The notes under the pieces were generated by a model. The model saw only the letters and a program-made list of their open reading frames with translations, was not told the origin of the DNA and did no database searches. From UBA12191 sp964422295 (GTDB lineage Bacteria; Planctomycetota; UBA8108; UBA1146), in the NCBI GenBank assembly GCA_964422295.1, contig CAYRAM010000021.1:1-45521 (forward strand): DNA of 45,521 bases, read 5' to 3'. This document shows positions 35,419 through 43,029 of the stretch, in pieces. Within the stretch, counting starts at the first letter, position 1. Each line of letters opens with the position of its first letter. A program made the position numbers and the translations under genes.

Positions 35419-37487
35419 GACTCCTCCCCCTTCTCTTCTTCGCGCAATATCCTGTATCGATCAATTTTTTGATCCAATGTAGGCCGTGATACACCCAACA
35501 ACCTTGCGGTCTTGCTTTTGTTCCAACCATTTTGCTCAAGAGTTGCTGAAATCACCTGTCTCTCAAGGCCCTCTGTCGCTTCTGCAACCAACTCCCGAAG
35601 TGTTCCCCTCAATGGCTCTCTCTGTTCCCCTGGTTTCTGTGATAACACCGAGGTTGAAATGATCTCAGGCAATATCACATCCGACGACAGCGCCACCAGG
35701 CGATCGACTTCATTCTCCAACTGGCGAACATTTCCAGGCCAGGGGCTGTGGTACAGGGCGTACAGAGTCCTCGGATCGAGGACCGGCCTTTCACGGCTCA
35801 ACCGCGAGCACGCACGATCGATGAAGAAATCGACCAGCAAAGGGATGTCCTCGCGACGATCACGCAATGGAGGCAATTTGACGGTGAAGACATTCAGGCG
35901 GTAATACAGATCTTCTCGGAATCCCCCGGATCTTACCTGTTCTTCAATATTCTGATTGGTTGCGGACACGATACGAACATCAACTTTAATCGTATCCCGA
36001 GACCCCACAGGACGAATTTCACTATCCTCTATCACGCGCAGTAATTTGGCTTGCAGATCGGGACTCATATCACCGATTTCATCCAGAAACAAAGTTCCAC
36101 CATCTGCAAGTTCAAAAAGCCCTTTCTTGTCACGATGTGCTCCAGTAAACGCACCTTTCACATGCCCGAAAAACTCGCTCTCCAAAAGATTTGCAGGAAT
36201 TGCAGCGCAATTCTGAGATACGAATGGAGCCACCGCCCTTTCAGATCCTTGATGAATAGCCTGCGCTATCAGATCTTTGCCTGTCCCGCTCTCCCCCAAT
36301 ATCAACACAGGCATCTCAGTGTGGATCACTCGATCCAACAGTTCGAAGACAGCCAGCATCGCAGGGGATCGAGTCACGATACGATCATAGGAATGCCGAA
36401 AATCAGGGCGCGCACCCTTCTTCATCAATTCTCTGGCTTGTTCCGGCTCGACATCGCGAGCCAGCAGCAACTCTTGAAGTTCCCGATTGAGTTCCTCTAC
36501 CTGTTGTCGTGCGTCTTGGTGTGATTGCTGTTTTTGACTCAACTCTTCAAACAAGCGGGCATTTTCAATGAAGATAGAAGCTTGGTCTGCAAGAAAACTC
36601 ACAAATCTTAATGTCCCAGGCAAAAAGGTGTCTTTCTCAAATCGATTATCCACATAGATGGCTCCGTGTACCTTTCCGCGGATACGCAATGGAACGCACA
36701 GCACAGACTCCAGGCGAAGATTCGCAATCGACGCTGAGGATGAAAATCTTTCATCCTTGCGAGCCTCACCCGTCAACACGGGGTCACCGGAATCCAGAAC
36801 CCTGCGAGTGATGGATTGACTCACCTGAAGATGAGCCCTGCGAATCACATCTCTGTCGATATTCCGCGACGCAGCGACGACCAACTCTTCGTCCTCCTCG
36901 ACGATGAGGAATCCTCGCTCTGCTCCTGAAATTTCGATGACATTTTGGAGGATGACTTCGTAGAGTTCCTCTGTGATCAATATGGAACAAAGATCACGAG
37001 ACAATTCCAACAATCGGATGAAAATCTCCCTCTCGCCCTGAAGTCGGGAATCATCCATTTCTGAGGAATCAGCGGGATCAGGTTCCAGAAAAAACTCTGT
37101 ATTGAGCGCAAGCGTGTCGCCATGCTCCTCAACGACTCGATGCTCTTCAGGAATATCGCCAAAGAAAATTTTGGTCTTGCCTATTTCAATGCAGTCTCCC
37201 GCGACCAATGGCTGACGTCTGATCAAAATCCCATTGACCATGGTTCCATTGCGACTGCGCAAATCTTCCAGTTGCCAACGCCCTTGGACGCACTCCAAAC
37301 GACAGTGGTGCCTGGAAGCGCTGATATCAGCGATCTCCACGTCATTGTCCTTGGACCTTCCCACGGTCAGGCGTGAACCGACCACGGAAATCTGACGACT
37401 TCCTGCGGAGTCTTGGACAAACAGGGATCCGATCCCTCCATCGGAGGAACCAGATCTGGCTTTGCGGCCACGATCAGGGATTTCCAA
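35415..37487 (-). CDS. FHA-GAF-sigma54 transcriptional activator
   Basis: This 690-residue regulator starts at TTG 37487 (GAGGT upstream). Domains: FHA (about 25-115: LTVGRSKDNDV, SASRHHCRL, LRSRNGTMVNG), GAF (about 165-315), coiled coil, sigma54 AAA+ domain (370-600) with Walker A GESGTGKD (398-405), intact GAFTGA loop (445-450) and Walker B TLFLDEIGD, then a Fis-type helix-turn-helix (650-680, NKSKTARLLGVSRPTLDQKI). The intact GAFTGA means it should contact sigma54. FHA input points to control by Thr kinases rather than a two-component receiver. First gene of the pseudopilus operon; no clear -24/-12 element is visible before it. Confidence 0.94.
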   Translation of the reverse strand: MEIPDRGRKARSGSSDGGIGSLFVQDSAGSRQISVVGSRLTVGRSKDNDVEIADISASRHHCRLECVQGRWQLEDLRSRNGTMVNGILIRRQPLVAGDCIEIGKTKIFFGDIPEEHRVVEEHGDTLALNTEFFLEPDPADSSEMDDSRLQGEREIFIRLLELSRDLCSILITEELYEVILQNVIEISGAERGFLIVEEDEELVVAASRNIDRDVIRRAHLQVSQSITRRVLDSGDPVLTGEARKDERFSSSASIANLRLESVLCVPLRIRGKVHGAIYVDNRFEKDTFLPGTLRFVSFLADQASIFIENARLFEELSQKQQSHQDARQQVEELNRELQELLLARDVEPEQARELMKKGARPDFRHSYDRIVTRSPAMLAVFELLDRVIHTEMPVLILGESGTGKDLIAQAIHQGSERAVAPFVSQNCAAIPANLLESEFFGHVKGAFTGAHRDKKGLFELADGGTLFLDEIGDMSPDLQAKLLRVIEDSEIRPVGSRDTIKVDVRIVSATNQNIEEQVRSGGFREDLYYRLNVFTVKLPPLRDRREDIPLLVDFFIDRACSRLSRERPVLDPRTLYALYHSPWPGNVRQLENEVDRLVALSSDVILPEIISTSVLSQKPGEQREPLRGTLRELVAEATEGLERQVISATLEQNGWNKSKTARLLGVSRPTLDQKIDRYRILREEEKGEES

Positions 37488-37546
37488 AGTTTTTACCTCA
37501 TACCGGGACCTGGGACTCGGGACCTCTTCATCGTCCCCGATAGAAG

Positions 37547-37574
37547 CCCCCTGTAAAGAACATTTTACAGGGGG
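37547..37574 (-). terminator. Strong hairpin between dacB and the regulator
   Basis: An 11-bp perfect stem CCCCCTGTAAA / TTTACAGGGGG encloses a 6-base loop. On the minus strand it lies after dacB and 60 bases before the regulator start. No T run follows on either strand, so it may be a partial terminator for dacB or a leader/processing structure of the operon. Confidence 0.55.
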
Positions 37575-37647
37575 GTGCCATATCTAAACCTTGATGTCCA
37601 CATCAAGGCATACCCCAATCATTCCTTGCTGCAGATGGGTCCCGTGC

Positions 37648-39162
37648 CTAGCGATCGATCAATTTTTGAAGACATCGATCCTGCCACGTTCTTGCCTTCG
37701 ACACCTGGCCCTTGCGCCCGTTGTAGATCAAGGCAAAGGAGATGGGGGCCGCTTCTCCCGGGACTTTGATCATGCCCACAAGGCTGGAGACGTCATTCAG
37801 GGTTCCCGTCTTTGCAAACACCCTGCCCCGCATCCGATCTCCGGTCATGCGATTCTCCAAGGTACCGTCGACACCCGATATCGCCATAAAGTCGAGAAAC
37901 TCATCACTCCAACTCTGCGCGAGTATCCAATCCATCAAGATGCGAAGGAACCTGGCATTGACCCTGTTCTTTCTGGAGAGACCAGAACCGTCCCTGAACA
38001 AAAGGCCATCGGTATCGATGAAATGATCATCCACCCAAGCTCGAAGGTGTCTGCCGGAAGACTGAAAACTTCCATCCTTGTAGATTTCCTTTGCGAAAAT
38101 CCTCAAAAATGCATCCGCATAGAGATTCTGACTGTTTTTCAGCAATACGGGCAATCTCGATTGCACGCTATGGCTGATCCTTGCCAGCATTTTGTCTGAA
38201 TCCCCTGATAGACGAACTGAGATTTCGCTGCCGTACACCTTGAGGTCACTCTGAGCCAATAATTCACTGAAGGCCCCAACAAAATGTGTCTCGGGATCGG
38301 GAACGGTGACATGAAATTTTCGTTTTCCCGCTGATTCAAGGAATGCGCCTGAAACCACGATGTCCCATTCAAAACCTTGCCGGTCTATTCTGATCAAATG
38401 TTTTTTCTGATCGGTGCAAATCTTCAGTCGATTCAGAAGCCGGGCAAGAGGTTGAATCGGCTCGATGACAATTTGAACCTGATTGGAAACGACAGGGCCA
38501 ATGGAGAGGTCGAGGCAATTGTCGTTGAGATTCAAGGCCCCTGAGGGAGCGTAGTACCATTTGTGACTAGAATCTCTGGGCCAATCGGGATGAAACCCAT
38601 CTCCCGGTAGATATCGCGCATCCGCCAACACTTTGCCGCGAATGGCAGAAATCCCCTTCTTCTTGATGACGTCAACCCAGGGCCGAAGTTCCCACATTAC
38701 ATCGTCCGGTTTTTCACGCCCGCAAACAGCGGGGTCACCTCTGCCGAAAATGCGCAAATTCCCCTGCAATTCACCGCCGACAACATCGCCTTCCTGGATC
38801 AGGTCCGTGTGCATCATGAAGTCGGGCCCTAACTGATCCATCACTGCAGCAGCAACGATTAACTTCATGGTTGAAGCTGGGATTCTCGGTTCTTGAGCAG
38901 CATGCCGAACCAGGCCCACCTCAGGAATCCGAATAGAGAACGATATTTCCGACTGTCGTAATTTTAAGTCTGTCGCAATCTTGACAAAGGTATCCCTTAA
39001 ATGGTCCGCCTGGATGGTCAGTTCATCACTTGTGGCTCCAAAGAGTCTTCCGGAGGATGTTGCAAATGCCGAGGTGAGAAAAGCCAAGGAGAGAAAACAT
39101 GCGAGAATCAGCGACAAACGCCAATGAGATGCCTGAGATTTGATTCTCAATACGCCAGACAT
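37648..39162 (-). CDS. dacB: D-Ala-D-Ala carboxypeptidase/endopeptidase (PBP4, DacB)
   Basis: This 504-residue S13-family penicillin-binding protein has a signal peptide (about 1-35, ILACFLSLAFLTSAFA). Active-site motifs: SxxK at Ser97-Lys100 (ASTMK), SxN at Ser344-Asn346 (SQNLYAD) and KTG at 451-453 (KTGTL). The large insert between the first two motifs (domains II/III) is present. It removes terminal D-Ala or splits peptide crosslinks in the periplasm, which shows that this organism keeps peptidoglycan remodelling. GGGGG precedes the ATG at 39162. It is divergent from the Cys/His protein gene and upstream of the pseudopilus operon on the same strand. Confidence 0.95.
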   Translation of the reverse strand: MSGVLRIKSQASHWRLSLILACFLSLAFLTSAFATSSGRLFGATSDELTIQADHLRDTFVKIATDLKLRQSEISFSIRIPEVGLVRHAAQEPRIPASTMKLIVAAAVMDQLGPDFMMHTDLIQEGDVVGGELQGNLRIFGRGDPAVCGREKPDDVMWELRPWVDVIKKKGISAIRGKVLADARYLPGDGFHPDWPRDSSHKWYYAPSGALNLNDNCLDLSIGPVVSNQVQIVIEPIQPLARLLNRLKICTDQKKHLIRIDRQGFEWDIVVSGAFLESAGKRKFHVTVPDPETHFVGAFSELLAQSDLKVYGSEISVRLSGDSDKMLARISHSVQSRLPVLLKNSQNLYADAFLRIFAKEIYKDGSFQSSGRHLRAWVDDHFIDTDGLLFRDGSGLSRKNRVNARFLRILMDWILAQSWSDEFLDFMAISGVDGTLENRMTGDRMRGRVFAKTGTLNDVSSLVGMIKVPGEAAPISFALIYNGRKGQVSKARTWQDRCLQKLIDR

Positions 39163-39265
39163 TTTGAATCCCCCCGCTCAGGGATAAAATTTAGTCTCAA
39201 TATCGGACAAAGACAAGGTTTGCCCAAAAGAAACTATCCTTAGGATGTTCCCAGGAGAACGATCC

Positions 39266-40516
39266 ATGACAGATTCCAATCATCGCCGTGAGAAAAGAAA
39301 GCAACACCGATCGAAAGCTGCCGAGTCGATCCATCGCAGAATTCAGGGATTGGTAAAAGCTCTTTTGGAAAAGGATGGCAGTGAAGCAATTTCGGGGCTT
39401 CCCGACAAAATCGAACTGAATCTCCAGGTCCCGATTCAACTGAACAAAATTAATCCAAGTCTTTCTCGTCGATTTGCTCATTCCCTGCTCAGTCAAATTG
39501 AAGCTCTTCGATTGGAAGGAGAAACTGAAATTCATGGTCATCGGTCTGGCCATGCTCACTGTTACTGGTGCAATCAACCAGAATGCGAACATTCAACACC
39601 CGACGATGGGCATACCGTGCTCACCGGTTGGTCAGCAACGGGTATACCCATTTGGAGCAACATTACCAATGTATTGCTCACTGAAGACCCTGAACTCTTG
39701 GATCATCTTCATGGGACAACCCTGAAGCCTTTTGCGCTATTAGTTGAAGGTTCCGACTTGCTTGCCGAGGTTTTGCCCCAATACACAGAGGGCACGACGT
39801 TTGCCCATCCTCTTGCAGGATTGCAAATCGCAGGATTTCCGATACAACGCCGGGACCATGAAATTGATCACCTCGCGATGACCGCATTGGTCCTGGAAAC
39901 CCGTACTGCATTGGGGACTCCTCGCTATCGCTGGAATTTCATAGCGAATCCACCGCGGCCCCTTCATTTGGCGACCCTCTTGGGGCAAGACAGTTCCTCA
40001 CCTCTGGCTCTTTGGACCTCTGCTCTGCGCTCTCTTCTCATCGGACACCAGGAAGAGATCGATTCACGATCGCGAAAAGGGAAGAGGATGCCGATGAAAG
40101 ATTGTCGCAAAGGCGTACTCAATTTCCTCGGCGAAGCACAAGCCCTATTGGGAACAATTCAACGAAGGAGAGAAAGAAGAACTCATCATGCTATGGAACG
40201 AACGGCAGATCCAAGTCGGCCCACTTCAGCGGCTATCCCCGATGTTCGCGCCTGTAAAAGAAATGACGTCTTTATAGACCGTCGAGAATCCACCGTCATC
40301 ATTCGGGGTCCCAATGGCAGAATTCACGTCTTCACACGTAATGGTATTCATATCACCAGCGCCCATTACAGCCCTGAATCGATCCTTCAAAGAATTCAGC
40401 GAAAGAGATGGGTGCCGATGGATGATCCCGAATATTTGAGATTCCATGAGGAAATCTCACGCAAATTGGGAGGCGAAGATGAAATCGATGGGGAAAATAA
40501 AAGTCTCAGCGGTTGA
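39266..40516 (+). CDS. Unrecognised protein with Cys/His cluster
   Basis: I choose ATG 39266 (AGGAG 8 bases upstream) over ATG 39245, giving 416 residues. No signal peptide or membrane helix is evident. The N-terminus is basic and helical (HRREKRKQHRSKAAESIHRR). A Cys/His cluster (HAHCYWCNQPECEH: Cys99, Cys102, Cys107, His109) may bind zinc or another metal. The middle part is mixed alpha/beta with RLE/GLP and Trp residues; the C-terminal 90 residues hold a beta unit (STVIIRGPNGRIHVFTRNGI) and a basic stretch. I do not know this family. It is monocistronic, divergent from dacB, and convergent with the dipeptidase. Confidence 0.8.
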   Translation: MTDSNHRREKRKQHRSKAAESIHRRIQGLVKALLEKDGSEAISGLPDKIELNLQVPIQLNKINPSLSRRFAHSLLSQIEALRLEGETEIHGHRSGHAHCYWCNQPECEHSTPDDGHTVLTGWSATGIPIWSNITNVLLTEDPELLDHLHGTTLKPFALLVEGSDLLAEVLPQYTEGTTFAHPLAGLQIAGFPIQRRDHEIDHLAMTALVLETRTALGTPRYRWNFIANPPRPLHLATLLGQDSSSPLALWTSALRSLLIGHQEEIDSRSRKGKRMPMKDCRKGVLNFLGEAQALLGTIQRRRERRTHHAMERTADPSRPTSAAIPDVRACKRNDVFIDRRESTVIIRGPNGRIHVFTRNGIHITSAHYSPESILQRIQRKRWVPMDDPEYLRFHEEISRKLGGEDEIDGENKSLSG

Positions 40517-40525
40517 ATAAAATTA

Positions 40526-41449
40526 TCAGGTAGCCCAACGTGACCAAAACTTCATGAAGTTCTCCCCCAGTACACCATCCCCCCTGCCAAGCCGGGATCC
40601 CTCCAAATTTTCATGCAAGAGATCCATATCTCTGTAGTCACGAAAACCTGCCATGGTCGTTGAAATGCCATCCAAATCAGTTCCAAGACATACATTGGCG
40701 GAACCCAGAATAGACTCAACGTGATTCACATGGTGAATGAAGGTCTCAATGTTTGCTTTCTCACCCAGAAAGGGAGGGAAAGCATTGATCCCCACAACTG
40801 CACCGCAAACAGATAGTTCAGCGAGTAAATCGTCATCCAAATTTCGGACATGATCATGCACAGTTCGTGAATTGGAATGCGTCGCAAGAATCGTCACGCC
40901 CATTTCACAAAGATCAAGGACTCCCCTGGGGTTTAAGTGAGAGATATCGATCGCCCAGCCGAGAGACGCTGCTTCGCGAACCATCGTCTTCCCCAGATCA
41001 GTCAAGCCTTCCCCTGTATCTTCATGACAACCTTGGCCGAGCTCGTTTGCTGCATTCCAAACAAGCCCCAAGATCCTGACACCTCGTCGATGAAGGACCT
41101 CAAGCCTAGAAACATCGCCTTCAAGAACGATTCCGTTCTCGATGGTGGTCAACATTCCAGTACATCCTTCAGCCAGTTCTGCCACATCGCCAGGATGCCG
41201 CACCACTTGAAAAGGTTCAGATTCATTTTCATGGAGTCGATCCCTGGCTTCCAGCAAGCGCAGGCAGTGTTGCCATGGATTTTTGGTGCCATCCTCAGTA
41301 AAAACCGCTGTGCACAACAAGGAAACTGATCCTTCCCTGCATCGTGCAGCATCAATCTGAAAATCCGATCTTTGTGGAGACAATCCGCCCCCCTTGGCAG
41401 CAAGCAGAGAGAGTGTATCGACATGCATATCGACTCTAATCGAGCTCAT
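40526..41449 (-). CDS. Membrane dipeptidase-like zinc peptidase (M19)
   Basis: This 307-residue protein has all metal and catalytic positions of the renal dipeptidase family: His9-x-Asp11 (DMHVD), Glu104 (TIENG), His171 (ISHLN), His191 (THSNSR) and Asp258 (GTDLDG). The family hydrolyses L,L- or L,D-dipeptides, using a binuclear zinc site. No signal peptide is present, so it should act in the cytoplasm. ATG 41449 overlaps the amidohydrolase stop (ATGA), so both are translated together, suggesting linked catabolism of amide- or peptide-type compounds. Confidence 0.93.
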   Translation of the reverse strand: MSSIRVDMHVDTLSLLAAKGGGLSPQRSDFQIDAARCREGSVSLLCTAVFTEDGTKNPWQHCLRLLEARDRLHENESEPFQVVRHPGDVAELAEGCTGMLTTIENGIVLEGDVSRLEVLHRRGVRILGLVWNAANELGQGCHEDTGEGLTDLGKTMVREAASLGWAIDISHLNPRGVLDLCEMGVTILATHSNSRTVHDHVRNLDDDLLAELSVCGAVVGINAFPPFLGEKANIETFIHHVNHVESILGSANVCLGTDLDGISTTMAGFRDYRDMDLLHENLEGSRLGRGDGVLGENFMKFWSRWAT

Positions 41450-42960
41450 GAAAGTATTGCTCCTTCACCTGAAAGTCTCCAGTTGCCATCGGTATACACC
41501 TGTACCAGACCCGCATCCGAAATGTTTGAGATCTCCTCCGGAGGTTTTTCCAGAATTTGAAAATCTGCCCTTGATCCAGAATTTAATGAACCGTAATCCA
41601 ACGGCAAACAATTTGCCTCCGCAGCGTCACGGGTCTTTGCGTGAAATGATTCCAAAAATCCCACCCTTTGATGGGGTCCTTCAATGTGACCGCTGCCATT
41701 ACGCGACCGTCTTTGACAAGCCGCCTGAATATCAGCCCATGGATCCAACGGCTCGATAGGAGCATCAGTCCCAGTTATCACGGGTACACCGCTATCAAGG
41801 AGTTCTCTATAGGGAATAGCATGGGCCGCCCTGTCCCCCCATCTTTGGCGGACGATATTCCTGTCTTCATAGAGGTGACAAGGCTGAAGGGAAGCATACG
41901 CCTTGGATTGGATCAATGACGACATGTCCGCAGGATCCAGCAATTGCAAATGCTCTATCCGATCACTCGCAATGACGTTCTTCGGACGTGCCGATCTTGC
42001 GACGTTGATCGCCCTGATTGCTTCCTGAACAGCCGCATCCCCGATCGCGTGCAAGGCCAGGCCCCAACCCCTTTCTCCTGCCGCTTGCGCAGTCTCCGCC
42101 AAGGAATCCCCACAGCGACGAACAACACCTCGATTTCCCGGGTCATCGTCATAATCCTGCTTTAACCAAGCAGTCCTTGATCCAAGAGTTCCATCGACAA
42201 ATATTTTGACCCAGCGAATGGCAAAATCGTCATCGCGATTTCCAAGAGGAATTGCTCCACCGTCATCCAAACTTTCAAGGAATTCTTCTTCTGCCATGCC
42301 ATGGCGAACAATAACTCCATAACGCCCCGGAGAATTGTCACGAAATGCACTGATAGATTCGCCTCTGTCAAAAGTGGTGGCCGCTGAAATACCGCAATTC
42401 AACAATCTTCGGCATGCACCAGGGACCTCGTCGAAAGGATTAGTTTTCACCAAGTTCCAGGCGGCTTCAGCTTCTTCCTCCACGAGCACACCGTCGTGAT
42501 CTTCAACTTTGCCGAGGGCATTCATAATTTTTGAGTTAACGAGAACGCGATGAAAATCAGCGTTCCACAGAAGAACACTCTTATCGGGGAACAATTTGTC
42601 GAGACATCTTCGCGGATTGGGAAGCATCTCCTTAGGCAAAGGATCTCGCCACCCATGACCGACAACCGAATCCCCTGTTCGATCAAAGTTTGAGAGTGCA
42701 GCCAAGCACTCTGCCACTCCCATACCAGCTACAGAAATTTGCTGGGCGTGCTGTTCCGTGTAAAGCAAATGGAGATGACTGTCGACAAACGTAGGTGCAA
42801 GCCACCTGTCCTCGAGATCGATTTCGCAATCTACGTCTTCGCGAGGTGCCTGTCCTGAACGATACCACCCTTCCACTTTGCCGGAATTGATCAACAACTC
42901 CGTCGACTGCTGATCGTCCTGTGGAAATCGGCGAACTGATTTCAGTAACAGATGGCTCAT
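41446..42960 (-). CDS. YtcJ-like metal-dependent amidohydrolase
   Basis: This 504-residue amidohydrolase-3 protein carries His62-x-His64 (DSHLHL), the family signature WVKIFVDGTLGSRTA, a metal histidine in ALHAIGDAAV, another in DRIEHLQL, and the final aspartate in ITGTDAPIEP. The beta-sandwich domain is formed by both ends (N-terminal KVEGW and C-terminal SRADFQIL). Substrates of YtcJ-like enzymes are mostly unknown; N-formyl or N-acyl amides are hydrolysed by some. It lies after the pnp terminator and is coupled to the M19 dipeptidase. Confidence 0.9.
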   Translation of the reverse strand: MSHLLLKSVRRFPQDDQQSTELLINSGKVEGWYRSGQAPREDVDCEIDLEDRWLAPTFVDSHLHLLYTEQHAQQISVAGMGVAECLAALSNFDRTGDSVVGHGWRDPLPKEMLPNPRRCLDKLFPDKSVLLWNADFHRVLVNSKIMNALGKVEDHDGVLVEEEAEAAWNLVKTNPFDEVPGACRRLLNCGISAATTFDRGESISAFRDNSPGRYGVIVRHGMAEEEFLESLDDGGAIPLGNRDDDFAIRWVKIFVDGTLGSRTAWLKQDYDDDPGNRGVVRRCGDSLAETAQAAGERGWGLALHAIGDAAVQEAIRAINVARSARPKNVIASDRIEHLQLLDPADMSSLIQSKAYASLQPCHLYEDRNIVRQRWGDRAAHAIPYRELLDSGVPVITGTDAPIEPLDPWADIQAACQRRSRNGSGHIEGPHQRVGFLESFHAKTRDAAEANCLPLDYGSLNSGSRADFQILEKPPEEISNISDAGLVQVYTDGNWRLSGEGAILS

Positions 42961-42971
42961 GGTTTCGATTC

Positions 42972-43007
42972 AAAAAAAAGGGGCAACCCACGCAGGATTG
43001 CCCCTTT
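42972..43007 (-). terminator. Rho-independent terminator of pnp
   Basis: On the minus strand a 10-bp stem AAAGGGGCAA / TTGCCCCTTT with an 11-base loop is followed by eight T residues in total. It lies 22 bases after the pnp stop and directly before the amidohydrolase start, so it separates the two units. Confidence 0.93.
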
Positions 43008-43029
43008 CCATGCAAAATGCAATCGATCT

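Larger units (their letters stand above)
18927..37487 (-). other. Eleven-gene pseudopilus operon with lectin-like domains
   Basis: All eleven genes lie on one strand with overlaps or gaps of a few bases only, so they are almost surely cotranscribed from upstream of 37487. Order: FHA-GAF-sigma54 activator, FHA membrane protein, PilM-PilN fusion, PilO-like, GspC/PilP-like, TPR protein, GspG, GspH, giant GspK, GspJ, GspI. Assembly ATPase, platform protein, secretin and prepilin peptidase are missing and must be encoded elsewhere if the machine works. Beta-sandwich/LamG-like regions occur in at least the FHA membrane protein, TPR protein, GspH and GspK. Confidence 0.85.

Noticed and set aside
37488..37580. 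Possible sigma54 -24/-12 promoter (TGGCAC near the hairpin)
   Set aside because: The -12 TTGC element is absent at the needed spacing.
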